64,000 nucleotides of DNA. Source: Lentzea albida. GTDB lineage: Bacteria > Actinomycetota > Actinomycetes > Mycobacteriales > Pseudonocardiaceae. Position 1 is the stretch's first letter. The number at the start of each line of letters is the position of its first letter. This document shows, one piece after another, positions 51,757-62,116 of the stretch. The position numbers and the translations under genes were made by a program. The stretch covers positions 124,001-188,000 of the forward strand of contig NZ_FOFV01000002.1 in the NCBI RefSeq assembly GCF_900111005.1, given 5' to 3'. The notes beneath the pieces are model-generated. The model saw only the letters and a program-made list of their open reading frames with translations. It ran no database searches and was not told where the DNA came from.

Positions 51757-53033
51757 GCCCTGCCCCTGACCATGTCCGCCGCCAGCACGTGCTTGCACTT
51801 GCCGCGGCCACCGCGGTACTCGGCCCACCACTGGCAGGTGCAGGCCTCGCCGTTCACGCGGTAGGAACCGACCACGGCGGTGTCGCCGTCCCAGCTCACC
51901 GCGTTCTGCGCGACGAGCGCCTTCGCGTTGCGCAGCCGGGGGTTCATGGCCTCGACGTCGATGCCGCCGTAGGGCAGTTCGCGGTGGAAGTACGAGGCTT
52001 CGGCGAGGTCGTAGCCCACCCGTCCCGCCGTGCCGAGCTGCGCCAGGGCGTCCTTGACCCTGGCGGTGGTGAGGCCGGAGCGGTCGACCAGGTCGGCGAC
52101 GTCCACGCGGGGCTCGAAGTCGAGCAGCGCGCCGACGAGTTCGGCGTCGGTGTCGGCGTCCCCGGCCGCGAGTCCGTCGAGGACGGCGCCCTCACCGGAC
52201 AGGCCGCGCGTCACCTCGGGTGAGAGGACGAGCGTCAGGCGCTGCGAGCCGAGGTCGACCTCCCAGCCGCTCGCGACGGGTTTGCCGTCGGTGGGCGGGC
52301 CGTAGAGGCGGACGGCCTTCGCGAAGCGCAGCAACGGGAGCAGCGTCTCGAGGCGGTTCGGGCCGGCGAGGCACACGGCGTTCGCGGAGGCCGTTCCACT
52401 GAGCCGCAACGACTTCCCGGCCGGCACCGCCCACACCGCCGCACGGCCCTTGGGCAGCGTCTTGAGGAACCGCTGGGCGTCCATCGGCGACAGTTCGGCC
52501 CTGAGGTCGAACTGCGAGGTGAGGACCTGGGTCTCGGCGAACCCGCGCAACCAGCGCGGGGGCAGCGGGACCTTCTTCTCGACGACGGCACCGTCGAGCG
52601 TACCGACCTCGACCTGGTCGGGCCCGACCGTGAGGTGCAACGGATCGCCCTTGGTGACGCGGGCGAGCGCGCGCCGCAGCGGTTCGTTGACGTCGACGTT
52701 CGTGGTGCCGCGGTCGTGCACCTCGCCGTCGAGCGCGTCCCCCAGCACGTCCAGCCGCGCGTAAACGCCGCAGCAGCCCGAGAACGACTCGAAGCGCAAC
52801 CGGTCGCCGTTGCAGGTGACGACCGGGTCGCGGAGGCGTTCACCGGTGGGCTGGAAGTACCGGGTGCCCGCGATCTTCGCGATGGCGAGCAACGCCGTGG
52901 CGGCCTGCTGCGAGTCGCCGAGGAACCCGGTGAAGAAGCGCGGGTTCGGCGCCCTGCCGCCGGAGGTCTGGAGTCCCAGGGCGCGCCGCGTCTCGTCGAG
53001 CCGCGAGTCCGCCACGTAGGCGTACGAGTGCAT
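51753..53033 (-). CDS. SWIM zinc-finger protein
   Basis: A 426-residue protein ending in a SWIM zinc finger: CTCQWW...GKCKHVLA near residues ~402-420 (CxC...CxH). The preceding ~400 residues are beta-rich with a helix-turn-helix-like segment (~335-365, 'VDVADLVDRSGLTTARVKDALAQLG'). SWIM domains bind nucleic acid or proteins. It heads a three-gene operon with the two DUF6493-type genes, each joined by a four-base overlap, which implies a complex with fixed stoichiometry. Confidence 0.88.
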   Translation of the reverse strand: MHSYAYVADSRLDETRRALGLQTSGGRAPNPRFFTGFLGDSQQAATALLAIAKIAGTRYFQPTGERLRDPVVTCNGDRLRFESFSGCCGVYARLDVLGDALDGEVHDRGTTNVDVNEPLRRALARVTKGDPLHLTVGPDQVEVGTLDGAVVEKKVPLPPRWLRGFAETQVLTSQFDLRAELSPMDAQRFLKTLPKGRAAVWAVPAGKSLRLSGTASANAVCLAGPNRLETLLPLLRFAKAVRLYGPPTDGKPVASGWEVDLGSQRLTLVLSPEVTRGLSGEGAVLDGLAAGDADTDAELVGALLDFEPRVDVADLVDRSGLTTARVKDALAQLGTAGRVGYDLAEASYFHRELPYGGIDVEAMNPRLRNAKALVAQNAVSWDGDTAVVGSYRVNGEACTCQWWAEYRGGRGKCKHVLAADMVRGRA

Positions 53034-53077
53034 CGCGCCACTTTAAGGAACACACGTTCGACTCGGCAGGTGTTTGA

Positions 53078-54391
53078 TCAAACGTACCGGCGCAGCAGGT
53101 CCTCCTCGGTCTCCCGGCGCACGACCGGCCGTGCCACCCCGTCCTTCACGGCCACGACGGGCGGCCGGCACACCTGGTTGTAGTTCGAGGCCAGGGCGTG
53201 GTGGTAGGCGCCCGTCACGGGCACGGCGAGCAGGTCCCCCGCGTGCACGTCGTGTGGCAGCAACACGTCTTCAGCCAGCACATCGCCTGCCTCACAATGC
53301 CTTCCGACCACCGTCACCGGCTTCGGTTTCCCGCCCCGGCCGACCAACCGAACGGAGTACTTGGCGCCGTACAGGGCGGGCCGCGGGTTGTCGCTCATGC
53401 CACCGTCGACGGCGACGAACGTGCGCGTGAGGCCGTGCTTGACCGCGCACACCCGGTACAGCGTGACGCCGGCGTTCGCGACGATCGACCGCCCGGGCTC
53501 GACGAGCAGCCGCGGCGGCGGCACGCGGTGGACACCGCACTCGTAGTTCAGCGTGCCGGTGACGCGGTGCGCGAACCCGGCGAGGTCGAAGGCCGTGTCC
53601 CCGGCGAGGTAGGGGGCCTGGAAGCCACCGCCGAGGTCGAGCTGCCCGATCCTGGTGCCGCAGGAGGCGATCAGGCCGACCATGCGCCGCACCGCCTCCT
53701 CGTAGCTCGCGACGTGCCGGACCTGCGACCCGATGTGGCAGTGCAGGCCCACGAGCTCGAGCGACGGCTGGTCGACGACGCGCAGGACCGCTTCGAGCGC
53801 GGCGCCGGAGGCCAGCGAGAAGCCGAACTTCTGGTCCTCGACCCCGGTCGCGATCTTGGCGTGCGTGTGGGCGTCGACGCCGGGCGTCACGCGGATCATG
53901 ACCTGCTGGCCGCGCGTGGCCAGTGCGCCGAGCTGGGCGATCTCGTCGAGCGAGTCGACGACGATCCGGGAGACGCCGTGCTCCAGCGCGGCCTTGAGGT
54001 CCTCTGCCGTTTTCACGTTCCCGTGCAGGATGATCCGCTCCGCCGGGAAGCCCGCGGCCCTGGCCAGCGCGAGTTCCCCGGCCGACGAGACGTCGAGGGA
54101 CAGGCCCTCCTGCGCCATCCACCGGTAGACCTCGGGGCAGGGCAACGACTTGCCCGCGAACACCACCTCCGCGCCGGGAAGTGCCGCGCGGAAGGCCTGC
54201 GCCCTGGCGCGGACCGTCCGCTCGTCCAGGACCTGGCACGGGGTGCCGAAGCGGGCAGCCAGTTCCGTGGCGGGGACTCCACCGAGGACCAGGTCCTGTC
54301 CGGCGAGGCGGGTGCCGTCCGGCCAGAGACCCTCTTCCAGCACCGGTTCGGTGGAACATCCGATGCTGGGCAACAACTCCGCGAGTGTCAT
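53078..54391 (-). CDS. lysA: Diaminopimelate decarboxylase
   Basis: A 437-residue fold-III PLP decarboxylase: the PLP lysine lies in 'VVFAGKSL', then 'CHIGSQVR', 'GVDAHTHAKIATG', 'EPGRSIVANAG', and at the C-terminus 'HCEAGDVL' and 'GAYHHALASNYN'. It makes L-lysine from meso-diaminopimelate. 'FAGKSL' replaces the more usual 'YAxKA'. It may be a second or specialised copy, as it lies outside a lysine/threonine cluster. ATG 54391 has no clear ribosome-binding site, because a hairpin occupies 54397-54423. Confidence 0.9.
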   Translation of the reverse strand: MTLAELLPSIGCSTEPVLEEGLWPDGTRLAGQDLVLGGVPATELAARFGTPCQVLDERTVRARAQAFRAALPGAEVVFAGKSLPCPEVYRWMAQEGLSLDVSSAGELALARAAGFPAERIILHGNVKTAEDLKAALEHGVSRIVVDSLDEIAQLGALATRGQQVMIRVTPGVDAHTHAKIATGVEDQKFGFSLASGAALEAVLRVVDQPSLELVGLHCHIGSQVRHVASYEEAVRRMVGLIASCGTRIGQLDLGGGFQAPYLAGDTAFDLAGFAHRVTGTLNYECGVHRVPPPRLLVEPGRSIVANAGVTLYRVCAVKHGLTRTFVAVDGGMSDNPRPALYGAKYSVRLVGRGGKPKPVTVVGRHCEAGDVLAEDVLLPHDVHAGDLLAVPVTGAYHHALASNYNQVCRPPVVAVKDGVARPVVRRETEEDLLRRYV

Positions 54392-54396
54392 GCGTT

Positions 54397-54423
54397 CAGC
54401 ACACGCCCGGCGGGTGTGTGCTG
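54397..54423. terminator. Strong hairpin between kdpE and lysA
   Basis: CAGCACACGCCC (54397-54408) and GGGTGTGTGCTG (54412-54423) pair at 11 of 12 positions around a 3-base loop. On the leftward transcript it follows kdpE and ends six bases before lysA. It could end the kdp transcript, limit lysA translation, or serve as an operator. No T-run follows. The rest of 54424-54592 shows nothing clear. Confidence 0.4.
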
Positions 54424-54592
54424 GACAGGCCCCGGACGAGACCCTGACACGCGCGGCGGTGACCTTGACGGGATTCTGACGGACGGGGTGGCGGGGGCCA
54501 CAGCACAGCGCACCCCGGTCGGCGGGACCACTGCGGGTTCCCGGCCGCTGCCTGCGCGATCCCGGCGAGGAGTTCGCGTTCCCCGGCGTCGG

Positions 54593-55270
54593 TCACACCT
54601 CGAAGCGGTACCCCATGCCCGGCTCGGTGATCAGGTGCCGCGGGTGCGCGGGGTCGTCCTCCAGCTTGCGGCGCAGCTGGGCGAAGTAGACGCGCAGGTA
54701 CTGCGACTCGTTCACGTGCATCGGCCCCCACACCTCCTGCAGCAGCTGCTTCTGCGACACGAGCCGGCCCGGGTTGCGCGCGAGGATCTCGACCAGGCCC
54801 CACTCGGTCGGCGTCAGGTGCACCTCGTGGCCGTCGCGCCGCACCTTCTTCGCCGCCAGGTCGACCACGAACGACGCCGTCTCGACCACCGGGTCGCCCG
54901 CCTCGCGCGCGACGTTGCGGCGCACGGCCGCGCGCAGCCTGGCCAGCAGTTCGTCCATGCCGAACGGCTTGGTGACGTAGTCGTCCGCGCCCGCGTCCAG
55001 GGCCTCGACCTTGGCCGACGAGTCGGTGCGCGCCGACAGCACGATGATCGGGATCGTGGACCAGCCGCGCAGGCCGGCGATCACGTCCACGCCGTCGATG
55101 TCGGGCAGGCCGAGGTCGAGCACGACCACGTCGGGTTTGCCCTCGACGGCCACGCCCAGCGCGGATTTGCCGTCATAGGCCGTCATCACGTCGTAGCCCC
55201 GTGCGCTGAGGTTGATCCTCAGCGCACGCACGATCTGCGGTTCGTCGTCAACCACCAGTACGGAGGTCAT
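54593..55270 (-). CDS. kdpE: Response regulator of the Kdp system
   Basis: A 225-residue OmpR-type regulator with the acidic pair in 'VVDDEPQ', acceptor Asp in 'VVVLDLGLP', Lys in 'YVTKPFG', and a winged helix ending 'PGMGYRFEV'. 'YLRVYFAQLRRKLE' is the KdpE recognition helix. ATG 55270 overlaps kdpD (ATGA). It activates the kdp operon at low K+. Confidence 0.95.
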   Translation of the reverse strand: MTSVLVVDDEPQIVRALRINLSARGYDVMTAYDGKSALGVAVEGKPDVVVLDLGLPDIDGVDVIAGLRGWSTIPIIVLSARTDSSAKVEALDAGADDYVTKPFGMDELLARLRAAVRRNVAREAGDPVVETASFVVDLAAKKVRRDGHEVHLTPTEWGLVEILARNPGRLVSQKQLLQEVWGPMHVNESQYLRVYFAQLRRKLEDDPAHPRHLITEPGMGYRFEV

Positions 55271-57759
55271 GTGCTCTCCTCGTAGGCGGGCAGCGAGATG
55301 ACCACGGTCAGCCCGCCTCCCGGTGTGTCCTCGGCGCTGATCTCGCCGCCCATGGCGGCGATGAAGCCCTTCGCGACGCTCAGCCCCAGGCCGATGCCCG
55401 GACCCGTGCGGTCGCCGAGCCGCTGGAACGGCGCGAACACCTTGTGCGCCGCCTTCTTCGGCAGACCGGGCCCGTGGTCCACGATCCGCAGTTCGACGGA
55501 CGAGCCGTGGCGGCTGGCGCGGATCACGACCGGTGACGGGCTCCCGTGGCGCACGGCGTTGTCGACCACGTTCGCGATCACGCGCTCCAGCAGCCCCAGG
55601 TCGGCGAGCACGGGCGGCAGGTCCTCGGCCACCACCACCGACACCTCTCCCCCGACCCCGGTGAGCGCCCGCGCGACGACCTCGTAGTACCCGACCGGCC
55701 GCAGCACCGGCTCGACCGACCCGGTGGCGAGCCGCGACGAGTCCAGCAGGTTGTCCACCAGGCCGGTCAGCCGGTCCGCCGACTCCTCCACGGTCGCCAT
55801 CAACTCCGAGACGTCCTCTTCGGACAGTGGCAGCGAGTCGTCCCGCAGGCTCCCGATCGCCGCCTTGATCGACGTCAGCGGGGTGCGCAGGTCGTGTCCC
55901 ACCGCCGAGAGCAACGCCGTGCGCAGCTCCGACGTCTCCGCTTTGCGTTGCGCCTTCAGGGCATCCGCGGCCATGCGCTGCTGGCGCAGTGCGACGAACG
56001 CCTGTCCCGCCGCCGCTTCCAGCACGCGCTGGTCGCTCGCGGGCAGCACGCGCCCGCTCAGCCTCAGCCGCACGTCGCCGGTGACCGTCACCTCGGTCAC
56101 CGGACCGGAGTCCCGTCCCGCGTGCTCGGCGCACGTCCACGCCCCGTCCTGGCGCTCGACCAGCTCGACTGACTCCAGCCCGAAGTTCTCCCGGATCTTC
56201 TCCAGCAGGCGCGTGAGCGGATAGGGCGACGTGAGCACGGTCCGCGAGTAGGAGGCGAGCAACGCGGCTTCGGTCCGCGCCCGCGCGCCCTGCTCCGCCA
56301 GCCGCGCGGCCCGGTCGACGGTCAACGCCACCACGGTCGCGACGACCACCATGGCCACCAGCGTGATCACGTTCTCCGGCGTCTGCACGGCGAGGCTGTA
56401 GTAGGGCTCGGTGAAGAAGTAGTTGAGCATCCCGGCGCCCAGAACCGCGCAGAACAACGCCGGTCCCAGCCCGCCCGCGATCGCCACCACGCACGTGACC
56501 AGCAGGAACGCCACCAGGTCGGTCGAGAAGTCCAGCTCGTCGCGCCACAGCATGCCCAGCGCCGTGACGGCGGCGGGCAGCAGCAGCGACAGGGCCCAGC
56601 CGGCCGCACGCCGTTTCCACGACAGCGGGTCCACGCCGATCTTCCACCGCAGACCGCGCCGCGACTCGTCGTGCGTGACCATGTGCACGTCGATCGCGCC
56701 GGACTCCTGCACGACGGCCGCGCCGATGCCCTCGTCGAACGCCCGTGCCACGCGGGACCGGCGCGAGGTGCCGAGCACGAGCTGGGTCGCGTTGACCCCG
56801 CGGGCGAACTCCAGCAACGCCGTCGGCACGTCGTCGCCGACCACCGTGTGGAACGTCGCGCCGACGTCCTCGGTGATCTTGCGGGACCGGGCGACGTGCT
56901 CGGGCGTCACGCCGGACAGCCCGTCCCCTCGCATCACGTGCACCACCAGGAGTTCCGCGCCCGCCCGGGTCGCGATCCGGCGCGCCCGGCGGATCAGCGT
57001 CTCGCTCTCCGGTCCGCCGGTGATCGAGACGACGACCCGTTCCCTGGTCTCCCAGGTGTCGGTGATGTCCTTCTCGCTGCGGTACCGCTGCAACGCGACG
57101 TCCACCTGGTCCGCCACCCACAGCAACGCGAGCTCGCGCAACGCCGTCAGGTTGCCGAGCCGGAAGTAGTTGCCCAGCGCGGCGTCTATCCGGTGCGCGG
57201 GGTAGACGTTGCCGTGCGCCAGGCGCCGCCGCAACGCCTCGGGCGTGATGTCGATCAGCTCGACCTGCTCGGCGCGGCGGACCACCTCGTCCGGCACGGT
57301 CTCCCGCTGCCGCACCCCGGTGATCCGCTCCACGACGTCGTTCAGCGACTCCAGGTGCTGCACGTTCACGGTCGACAGGACGTCGATGCCCGCCTCCAGC
57401 AGTTCCTCGACGTCCTGCCAGCGCTTCTCGTTGCGCGAACCCGGCGCGTTGGTGTGCGCGAGCTCGTCGACCACGACGACCTCGGGCCTGCGGGCGAGCA
57501 CCGCGTCGACGTCCATTTCGGACACTTCGAGGTCGCGGTGCCGCACCGCCCTGCGCGGCACCACTTCGAGGCCGTCGAGCAGGGAGGCGGTCTTGTCCCG
57601 GCCGTGGGTCTCCACGAGTCCGACGACCACCTCCGTGCCGCGCTCCCGGCGCCGGTGGGCCTCGCCGAGCACGGCGAAGGTCTTGCCGACGCCGGGAGCG
57701 GCGCCGAGGTAGATCCTCAGCTCACCCCGGCGACCGTCAACGGGCACTGTCGAGGGCAC
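55267..57759 (-). CDS. kdpD: Sensor histidine kinase of the Kdp system
   Basis: An 830-residue KdpD: N-terminal KdpD domain with Walker A GAAPGVGKTF (~19-28), USP-like domain (~215-350), four clustered transmembrane helices (~380-480), GAF region, HisKA 'SAVGHDLRTPLTSIKAA' and HATPase 'DHGPGLP', 'GPGIGLGLSVAKG'. It senses K+ limitation or turgor. GTG 57759 is used; it overlaps kdpC by 23 bases. Confidence 0.95.
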   Translation of the reverse strand: MPSTVPVDGRRGELRIYLGAAPGVGKTFAVLGEAHRRRERGTEVVVGLVETHGRDKTASLLDGLEVVPRRAVRHRDLEVSEMDVDAVLARRPEVVVVDELAHTNAPGSRNEKRWQDVEELLEAGIDVLSTVNVQHLESLNDVVERITGVRQRETVPDEVVRRAEQVELIDITPEALRRRLAHGNVYPAHRIDAALGNYFRLGNLTALRELALLWVADQVDVALQRYRSEKDITDTWETRERVVVSITGGPESETLIRRARRIATRAGAELLVVHVMRGDGLSGVTPEHVARSRKITEDVGATFHTVVGDDVPTALLEFARGVNATQLVLGTSRRSRVARAFDEGIGAAVVQESGAIDVHMVTHDESRRGLRWKIGVDPLSWKRRAAGWALSLLLPAAVTALGMLWRDELDFSTDLVAFLLVTCVVAIAGGLGPALFCAVLGAGMLNYFFTEPYYSLAVQTPENVITLVAMVVVATVVALTVDRAARLAEQGARARTEAALLASYSRTVLTSPYPLTRLLEKIRENFGLESVELVERQDGAWTCAEHAGRDSGPVTEVTVTGDVRLRLSGRVLPASDQRVLEAAAGQAFVALRQQRMAADALKAQRKAETSELRTALLSAVGHDLRTPLTSIKAAIGSLRDDSLPLSEEDVSELMATVEESADRLTGLVDNLLDSSRLATGSVEPVLRPVGYYEVVARALTGVGGEVSVVVAEDLPPVLADLGLLERVIANVVDNAVRHGSPSPVVIRASRHGSSVELRIVDHGPGLPKKAAHKVFAPFQRLGDRTGPGIGLGLSVAKGFIAAMGGEISAEDTPGGGLTVVISLPAYEEST

Positions 57760-58264
57760 GGTTCAGCGCGGTCACGTTGACGGTGGTGGTGAAGGTGCCC
57801 GAGGTCGCGGCGGCGACCAGCTCGCGCACCCTCTCCACCGGCAGCCCGGACGCGCGCGCCACGCGGGGCACCTGCAACGCCGCGTACTCCGGGCTGATGT
57901 GCGGGTCGAGGCCGGACGCGGACGCCGTCACGGCGTCCTGCGGGACCTGGCTCTCGGGCACGCCCTCGCGTTGCGCCACAGCCGTCCGGCGCTCGGCGAC
58001 GACCTTCGTGTAGTCCTCGTTGATCTCGCTCTTGTTGGAGCCGCCGGACGCGGGCAGCGTGGCGGCGGACGGGCGGGGCACGAAGTACCGGTCGCCCTCC
58101 CGCGGCACCGCGACCAGCGTGGTGTCCACGGCCTCGGCGTTGGCGTGCAGGCCGGGGATCCGCGAGACGCCCCACACCGACAGCGGGTAGAGCACGCCGA
58201 GGAGCACCGTGAGGGCGAGCAGGATCCGCAGACCCGCCCACGACTGCTTGAGGAAGTTGTTCAT
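57737..58264 (-). CDS. kdpC: K+-transporting ATPase subunit C
   Basis: A 175-residue KdpC with one N-terminal transmembrane helix ('LLALTVLLGVLYPLSVWGVS'), the conserved 'RPSAA' segment and 'SGLDPHISPEYAALQVPRVA'. It stabilises the KdpFABC complex. Three bases separate it from kdpB. Confidence 0.95.
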   Translation of the reverse strand: MNNFLKQSWAGLRILLALTVLLGVLYPLSVWGVSRIPGLHANAEAVDTTLVAVPREGDRYFVPRPSAATLPASGGSNKSEINEDYTKVVAERRTAVAQREGVPESQVPQDAVTASASGLDPHISPEYAALQVPRVARASGLPVERVRELVAAATSGTFTTTVNVTALNRALDSAR

Positions 58265-58267
58265 GGT

Positions 58268-60259
58268 TCAGCCGATCCCGGGGACGAGTCGCACGAGCAG
58301 GTCGATCAGCCAGATCCCGGCGAACGGCGTCACGACGCCGCCCAGTCCGTAGATCAGCAGGTTGCGCCGCAACAGCGCCGAGGCGCTGGACGGCCGGTAC
58401 TTCACGCCCTTGAGGGCCAGCGGGATCAGCGCCACGATCACCAGGGCGTTGAAGATCACCGCCGACAGGATCGCGGACTGCGGCGTGGCCAGGCGCATGA
58501 TGTTGAGCTGGCCGAGCGCCGGGTAGATCGCCGCGAACATCGCGGGCAGGATCGCGAAGTACTTCGCGAGGTCGTTGGCCACCGAGAACGTCGTCAGCGC
58601 ACCGCGGGTGATCAGCAACTGCTTGCCGATCTCCACGATCTCGATGAGCTTCGTCGGGTCCGAGTCGAGGTCGACCATGTTGCCGGCCTCCTTCGCGGCC
58701 GACGTGCCGGTGTTCATCGCGACGCCGACGTCCGCCTGGGCCAGCGCGGGCGCGTCGTTCGTGCCGTCCCCGGTCATCGCGACGAGGCGGCCGCCCTCCT
58801 GCTCCTTGCGGATCAGGGCCATCTTGTCCTCGGGCTTGGCCTCGGCGAGGAAGTCGTCGACCCCGGCCTCGTCCGCGATCGCCTTGGCGGTCAACGGGTT
58901 GTCGCCCGTGACCATGACCGTCCGGATGCCCATGGACCGCAGCTCGGCGAAGCGTTCCTTCATGCCGGGCTTCACGACGTCCGAGAGCCGGATGATCCCG
59001 AGCACGCGGCCGTTCTCGGCGACGACGAGCGGGGTCCCGCCCTGCGCGCTGATCTCGTCGACGACCTCGCGGGCCGTGTCGGTCAGCTCGAACGCGGACG
59101 CGGCGCCCTTGCGGATCACCCGCTCCCCGAGGTCGATGCCGGACATGCGGGTCTGCGCGGTGAACGGCACGAACTCGCCGGTCTTCTCCTGCTCGGTGGC
59201 GGGCCTGCCACCCGCGAGCTCCAGGATGCTGCGGCCCTCGGGGGTGTCGTCGGCGAGGCTCGCGAGCCGCGCGGCGGCCACCAGTTCCTCCTCGGACGTC
59301 GGGCCGACCGGGATGAACTCGGTCGCGCGCCGGTTGCCCCAGGTGATCGTGCCGGTCTTGTCGAGCAGCAGCGTGTCGATGTCGCCCGCGGCCTCGACCG
59401 CCTTGCCGGAGGTCGCGAGGACGTTGCGCTGCACCAGCCGGTCCATGCCGGCGATGCCGATCGCGGACAGCAGCGCGCCGATCGTCGTGGGGATCAGGCA
59501 GACCAGCAGCGCGGTCAGCACGACCACCGACTGCTCGCCGCCGGAGTAGATCGCGAACGGCTGCAGCGCCACGACCGCGAGCAGGAAGATGATCGTCAGC
59601 GTCGACAGCAGGATCGTCAGCGCGATCTCGTTCGGCGTCTTCTGCCGTTCCGCGCCCTCGACCAGCGCGATCATGCGGTCCACGAAGGACTCGCCGGGCC
59701 TGGTCGTGATCCGGACGACGATCCGGTCGGACAACACCGTCGTGCCACCCGTGACAGCGCACCGGTCGCCGCCGGACTCGCGGATGACGGGCGCCGACTC
59801 CCCGGTGATCGCCGACTCGTCGACGGTCGCGATGCCCTCGACGACGTCACCGTCACCGGGGATCACCTCGCCCGCCTCGACGACCACGAGGTCACCGATC
59901 TTGAGCTCGGTGCCGGGCACGACGTCGCCGTCGACGAGCCGGGCGACGGCGTCCTTCTTGGTCTTGCGCAGCGAGTCCGCCTGCGCCTTGCCACGGCCTT
60001 CCGCGACGGCTTCGGCGAGGTTCGCGAACAGCACGGTGAACCCCAGCCACAGCGCCACCGCGACGGTGAACACGCTCGGCTCGATCACCGCGAACACGGT
60101 GACCAGCAGCGATCCGACCCAGACGACGAACATGACGGGGCTGCGCAGCTGGTGGCGCGGGTGGAGCTTGCGCAGCGCCTCGGGGATCGCCGCGACGATG
60201 CCCGGCTTGGCCTGCGCCTTCGCCTGTGCGGCAGCCGGTTTCTGCAAGGTGCTGGTCAC
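58268..60259 (-). CDS. kdpB: K+-transporting P-type ATPase subunit B
   Basis: A 663-residue P-type ATPase: phosphorylated Asp in '[14 protein letters not shown]', A-domain '[12 protein letters not shown]', hinge '[22 protein letters not shown]'. GTG 60259 overlaps the kdpA stop by four bases. It energises K+ uptake through KdpA. Confidence 0.96.
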   Translation of the reverse strand: MTSTLQKPAAAQAKAQAKPGIVAAIPEALRKLHPRHQLRSPVMFVVWVGSLLVTVFAVIEPSVFTVAVALWLGFTVLFANLAEAVAEGRGKAQADSLRKTKKDAVARLVDGDVVPGTELKIGDLVVVEAGEVIPGDGDVVEGIATVDESAITGESAPVIRESGGDRCAVTGGTTVLSDRIVVRITTRPGESFVDRMIALVEGAERQKTPNEIALTILLSTLTIIFLLAVVALQPFAIYSGGEQSVVVLTALLVCLIPTTIGALLSAIGIAGMDRLVQRNVLATSGKAVEAAGDIDTLLLDKTGTITWGNRRATEFIPVGPTSEEELVAAARLASLADDTPEGRSILELAGGRPATEQEKTGEFVPFTAQTRMSGIDLGERVIRKGAASAFELTDTAREVVDEISAQGGTPLVVAENGRVLGIIRLSDVVKPGMKERFAELRSMGIRTVMVTGDNPLTAKAIADEAGVDDFLAEAKPEDKMALIRKEQEGGRLVAMTGDGTNDAPALAQADVGVAMNTGTSAAKEAGNMVDLDSDPTKLIEIVEIGKQLLITRGALTTFSVANDLAKYFAILPAMFAAIYPALGQLNIMRLATPQSAILSAVIFNALVIVALIPLALKGVKYRPSSASALLRRNLLIYGLGGVVTPFAGIWLIDLLVRLVPGIG

Positions 60260-61878
60260 AGCAGTGCCTCCGCGATGGGACCGAGGGCGAGAGCGGGTAC
60301 GAACGTGAGCGCGGCGACCAGGACGATCGAGCCGGTGAGCAGCGTCGCGAACAGCGGGCCGGTGGTGGGCAGCGTGCCCGCCGTGACCGGCACCTTCTTC
60401 TGCGCCGCCAGGGATCCGGCGAGCGCCAGCACCGCGATGATCGGGATGAACCGGCCGAACAGCATGCACAGCCCCAGCGACGACTGGAACCAGTCGCTCG
60501 TCACCGTGATCCCCGCGAACGCGGACCCGTTGTTGTTGGAGGCCGACGCGTAGGCGTAGAGGATCTCCGACAGGCCGTGCTCGCCCGGGTTGTTCAGCGC
60601 GGCCTGCGTGCTCGGCAGGATCGCCGCGATCCCCGCGCCGATCAGCAGCACGGTCGGCATGGCGAGGATCGAGACCGCCGCGGCCGTGACCTCCCTGCGC
60701 CCCAGCTTCTTGCCGAGGTACTCGGGGGTGCGGCCGACCATGAGGCCCGCGAGGAACATCGCGATGATCGCCATCACCAGGATGCTGTAGAGACCCGTGC
60801 CGACACCGCCCGGCGTCATCTCGCCGAAGAGCATGTTCAGCAACGTCGCGCCGCCGCCGAGTCCGGTGTAGCTGTCGTGCAGCGAGTTCACCGCGCCGGT
60901 GGACGTACCGGTGGTGGCGTCGGCGAAGATCGCGCTGCCGGGGATGCCGAACCGGAGCTCCTTTCCCTCCAACGGCCTGATGCCGTTCGCCTCGGCGGCC
61001 CAGATCACGCCGAGCATCGCCGTCCAGATGACGCCCATGACGCCCAGCAGGACGTACCCCTGCTTCTTGTCGCCGACGAGCTGACCGAACGTGCGGGTGA
61101 GCGCGACCGGGATCACCAGGATCAGGAAGATCTCGATCAGGTTGGTCCACTCGTTCGGGTTCTCGAACGGGTGGGCCGAGTTTGCGTTGAGGACACCGCC
61201 ACCGTTGGTGCCAAGCTCCTTGATGACCTCCTGGCCGGCCACGGGCGCGTTCGCCACGGTCTGGCCGTCGACGTCCACACCGGACTTGAGCGACATCGTG
61301 ACACCGAACGCGATCAGCACGATCGCACCGAGGAACGCGATGGGCAGCAGGATCCTCGTGACGCCGCGGACGAGGTCGACCCAGAAGTTGCCGAGCCGGT
61401 CGGTCTGGTGCCGGACGAAGCCGCGGACCAGGGCGATCGCCACGGCCAGGCCGACCGCGGCCGACACGAAGTTCTGCACGGTCAGGCCGATCATCTGAAC
61501 CGCGTGGCCCATCACGACCTCGGGCACGTACGACTGCCAGTTCGTGTTGGCCACGAAGCTGATCGCGGTGTTGAACGCCATGCCCTCGGGCACGTTCCCG
61601 CGGCCGAAGTCGAACGGCAGCAACGACTGCGCGCGCTGGATCACGTAAAGCAACACGATGCCGACGAACGAGAAGCCCAGCACGCCGTAGGCGTAGGTGC
61701 TCCACTTCTGCTCGGAGTCGGGGTTGATCCGCCCGATCCGGTAGATGACGCGCTCGACCCTTAAGTGGCGCTTCGCGGTGAACACGCGGGCCATGTGGTC
61801 GCCGAGGGGCCGGTACACGACCGAGAGGGCCGCGACGAGGATGCCGACCTGCAGGAGGCCGGCGGCGAGAGGTGACAT
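60256..61878 (-). CDS. kdpA: K+-transporting ATPase subunit A
   Basis: A 540-residue channel-like subunit with ~10 helices and selectivity-filter loops such as '[10 protein letters not shown]', '[19 protein letters not shown]' and '[11 protein letters not shown]'. ATG 61878 shares a base with the kdpF stop (TGATG). Codon 39 (61764-61762) is TTA, unusual for a housekeeping transport gene in such DNA. Confidence 0.96.
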   Translation of the reverse strand: MSPLAAGLLQVGILVAALSVVYRPLGDHMARVFTAKRHLRVERVIYRIGRINPDSEQKWSTYAYGVLGFSFVGIVLLYVIQRAQSLLPFDFGRGNVPEGMAFNTAISFVANTNWQSYVPEVVMGHAVQMIGLTVQNFVSAAVGLAVAIALVRGFVRHQTDRLGNFWVDLVRGVTRILLPIAFLGAIVLIAFGVTMSLKSGVDVDGQTVANAPVAGQEVIKELGTNGGGVLNANSAHPFENPNEWTNLIEIFLILVIPVALTRTFGQLVGDKKQGYVLLGVMGVIWTAMLGVIWAAEANGIRPLEGKELRFGIPGSAIFADATTGTSTGAVNSLHDSYTGLGGGATLLNMLFGEMTPGGVGTGLYSILVMAIIAMFLAGLMVGRTPEYLGKKLGRREVTAAAVSILAMPTVLLIGAGIAAILPSTQAALNNPGEHGLSEILYAYASASNNNGSAFAGITVTSDWFQSSLGLCMLFGRFIPIIAVLALAGSLAAQKKVPVTAGTLPTTGPLFATLLTGSIVLVAALTFVPALALGPIAEALL

Positions 61879-61976
61879 CAGAACTTCTCCGGCCTGACGA
61901 GTGCGACGAACAGGTAGACGATCAGCGCGAGCGCGATCACACCGGCGACGGCGTTCGCGACGAGTCCCGTGCTCAC
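61878..61976 (-). CDS. kdpF: K+-transporting ATPase subunit F
   Basis: A 32-residue single-helix protein; '[23 protein letters not shown]' spans most of it, and RPEKF is the usual KdpF ending. GTG 61976 overlaps the stop of the upstream small peptide by four bases. It stabilises the KdpABC complex in the membrane. Confidence 0.9.
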   Translation of the reverse strand: MSTGLVANAVAGVIALALIVYLFVALVRPEKF

Positions 61977-62056
61977 AACTTCTCCAGTCCGCGGACCGTC
62001 AGGCCCAGCACGACGAAACTCCCGATCAGCAGCAACGCGTAGGCCAGGTCGGCCAT
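61973..62056 (-). CDS. 27-residue hydrophobic peptide at the head of the kdp operon
   Basis: A short frame starting MADLAYALLLIGSF and ending RGLEKL, with GAAGGGAG seven bases before the ATG. It is one hydrophobic helix, overlaps kdpF by four bases (GTGA) and ends with a Glu-Lys pair much like KdpF. It may be a second KdpF-like subunit or a leader peptide. Confidence 0.65.
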   Translation of the reverse strand: MADLAYALLLIGSFVVLGLTVRGLEKL

Positions 62057-62116
62057 GACGCCGCTCCCTTCAACGACAAGGTTTCTTGATGACGCCCGGA
62101 AGCGTGCATCACGAAA

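Noticed and set aside
57899..60553. Rightward open frame of about 880 codons opposite kdpC and kdpB
   Set aside because: The opposite strand carries clear Kdp proteins with catalytic motifs; the long frame is Arg/His/Asp-rich noise.
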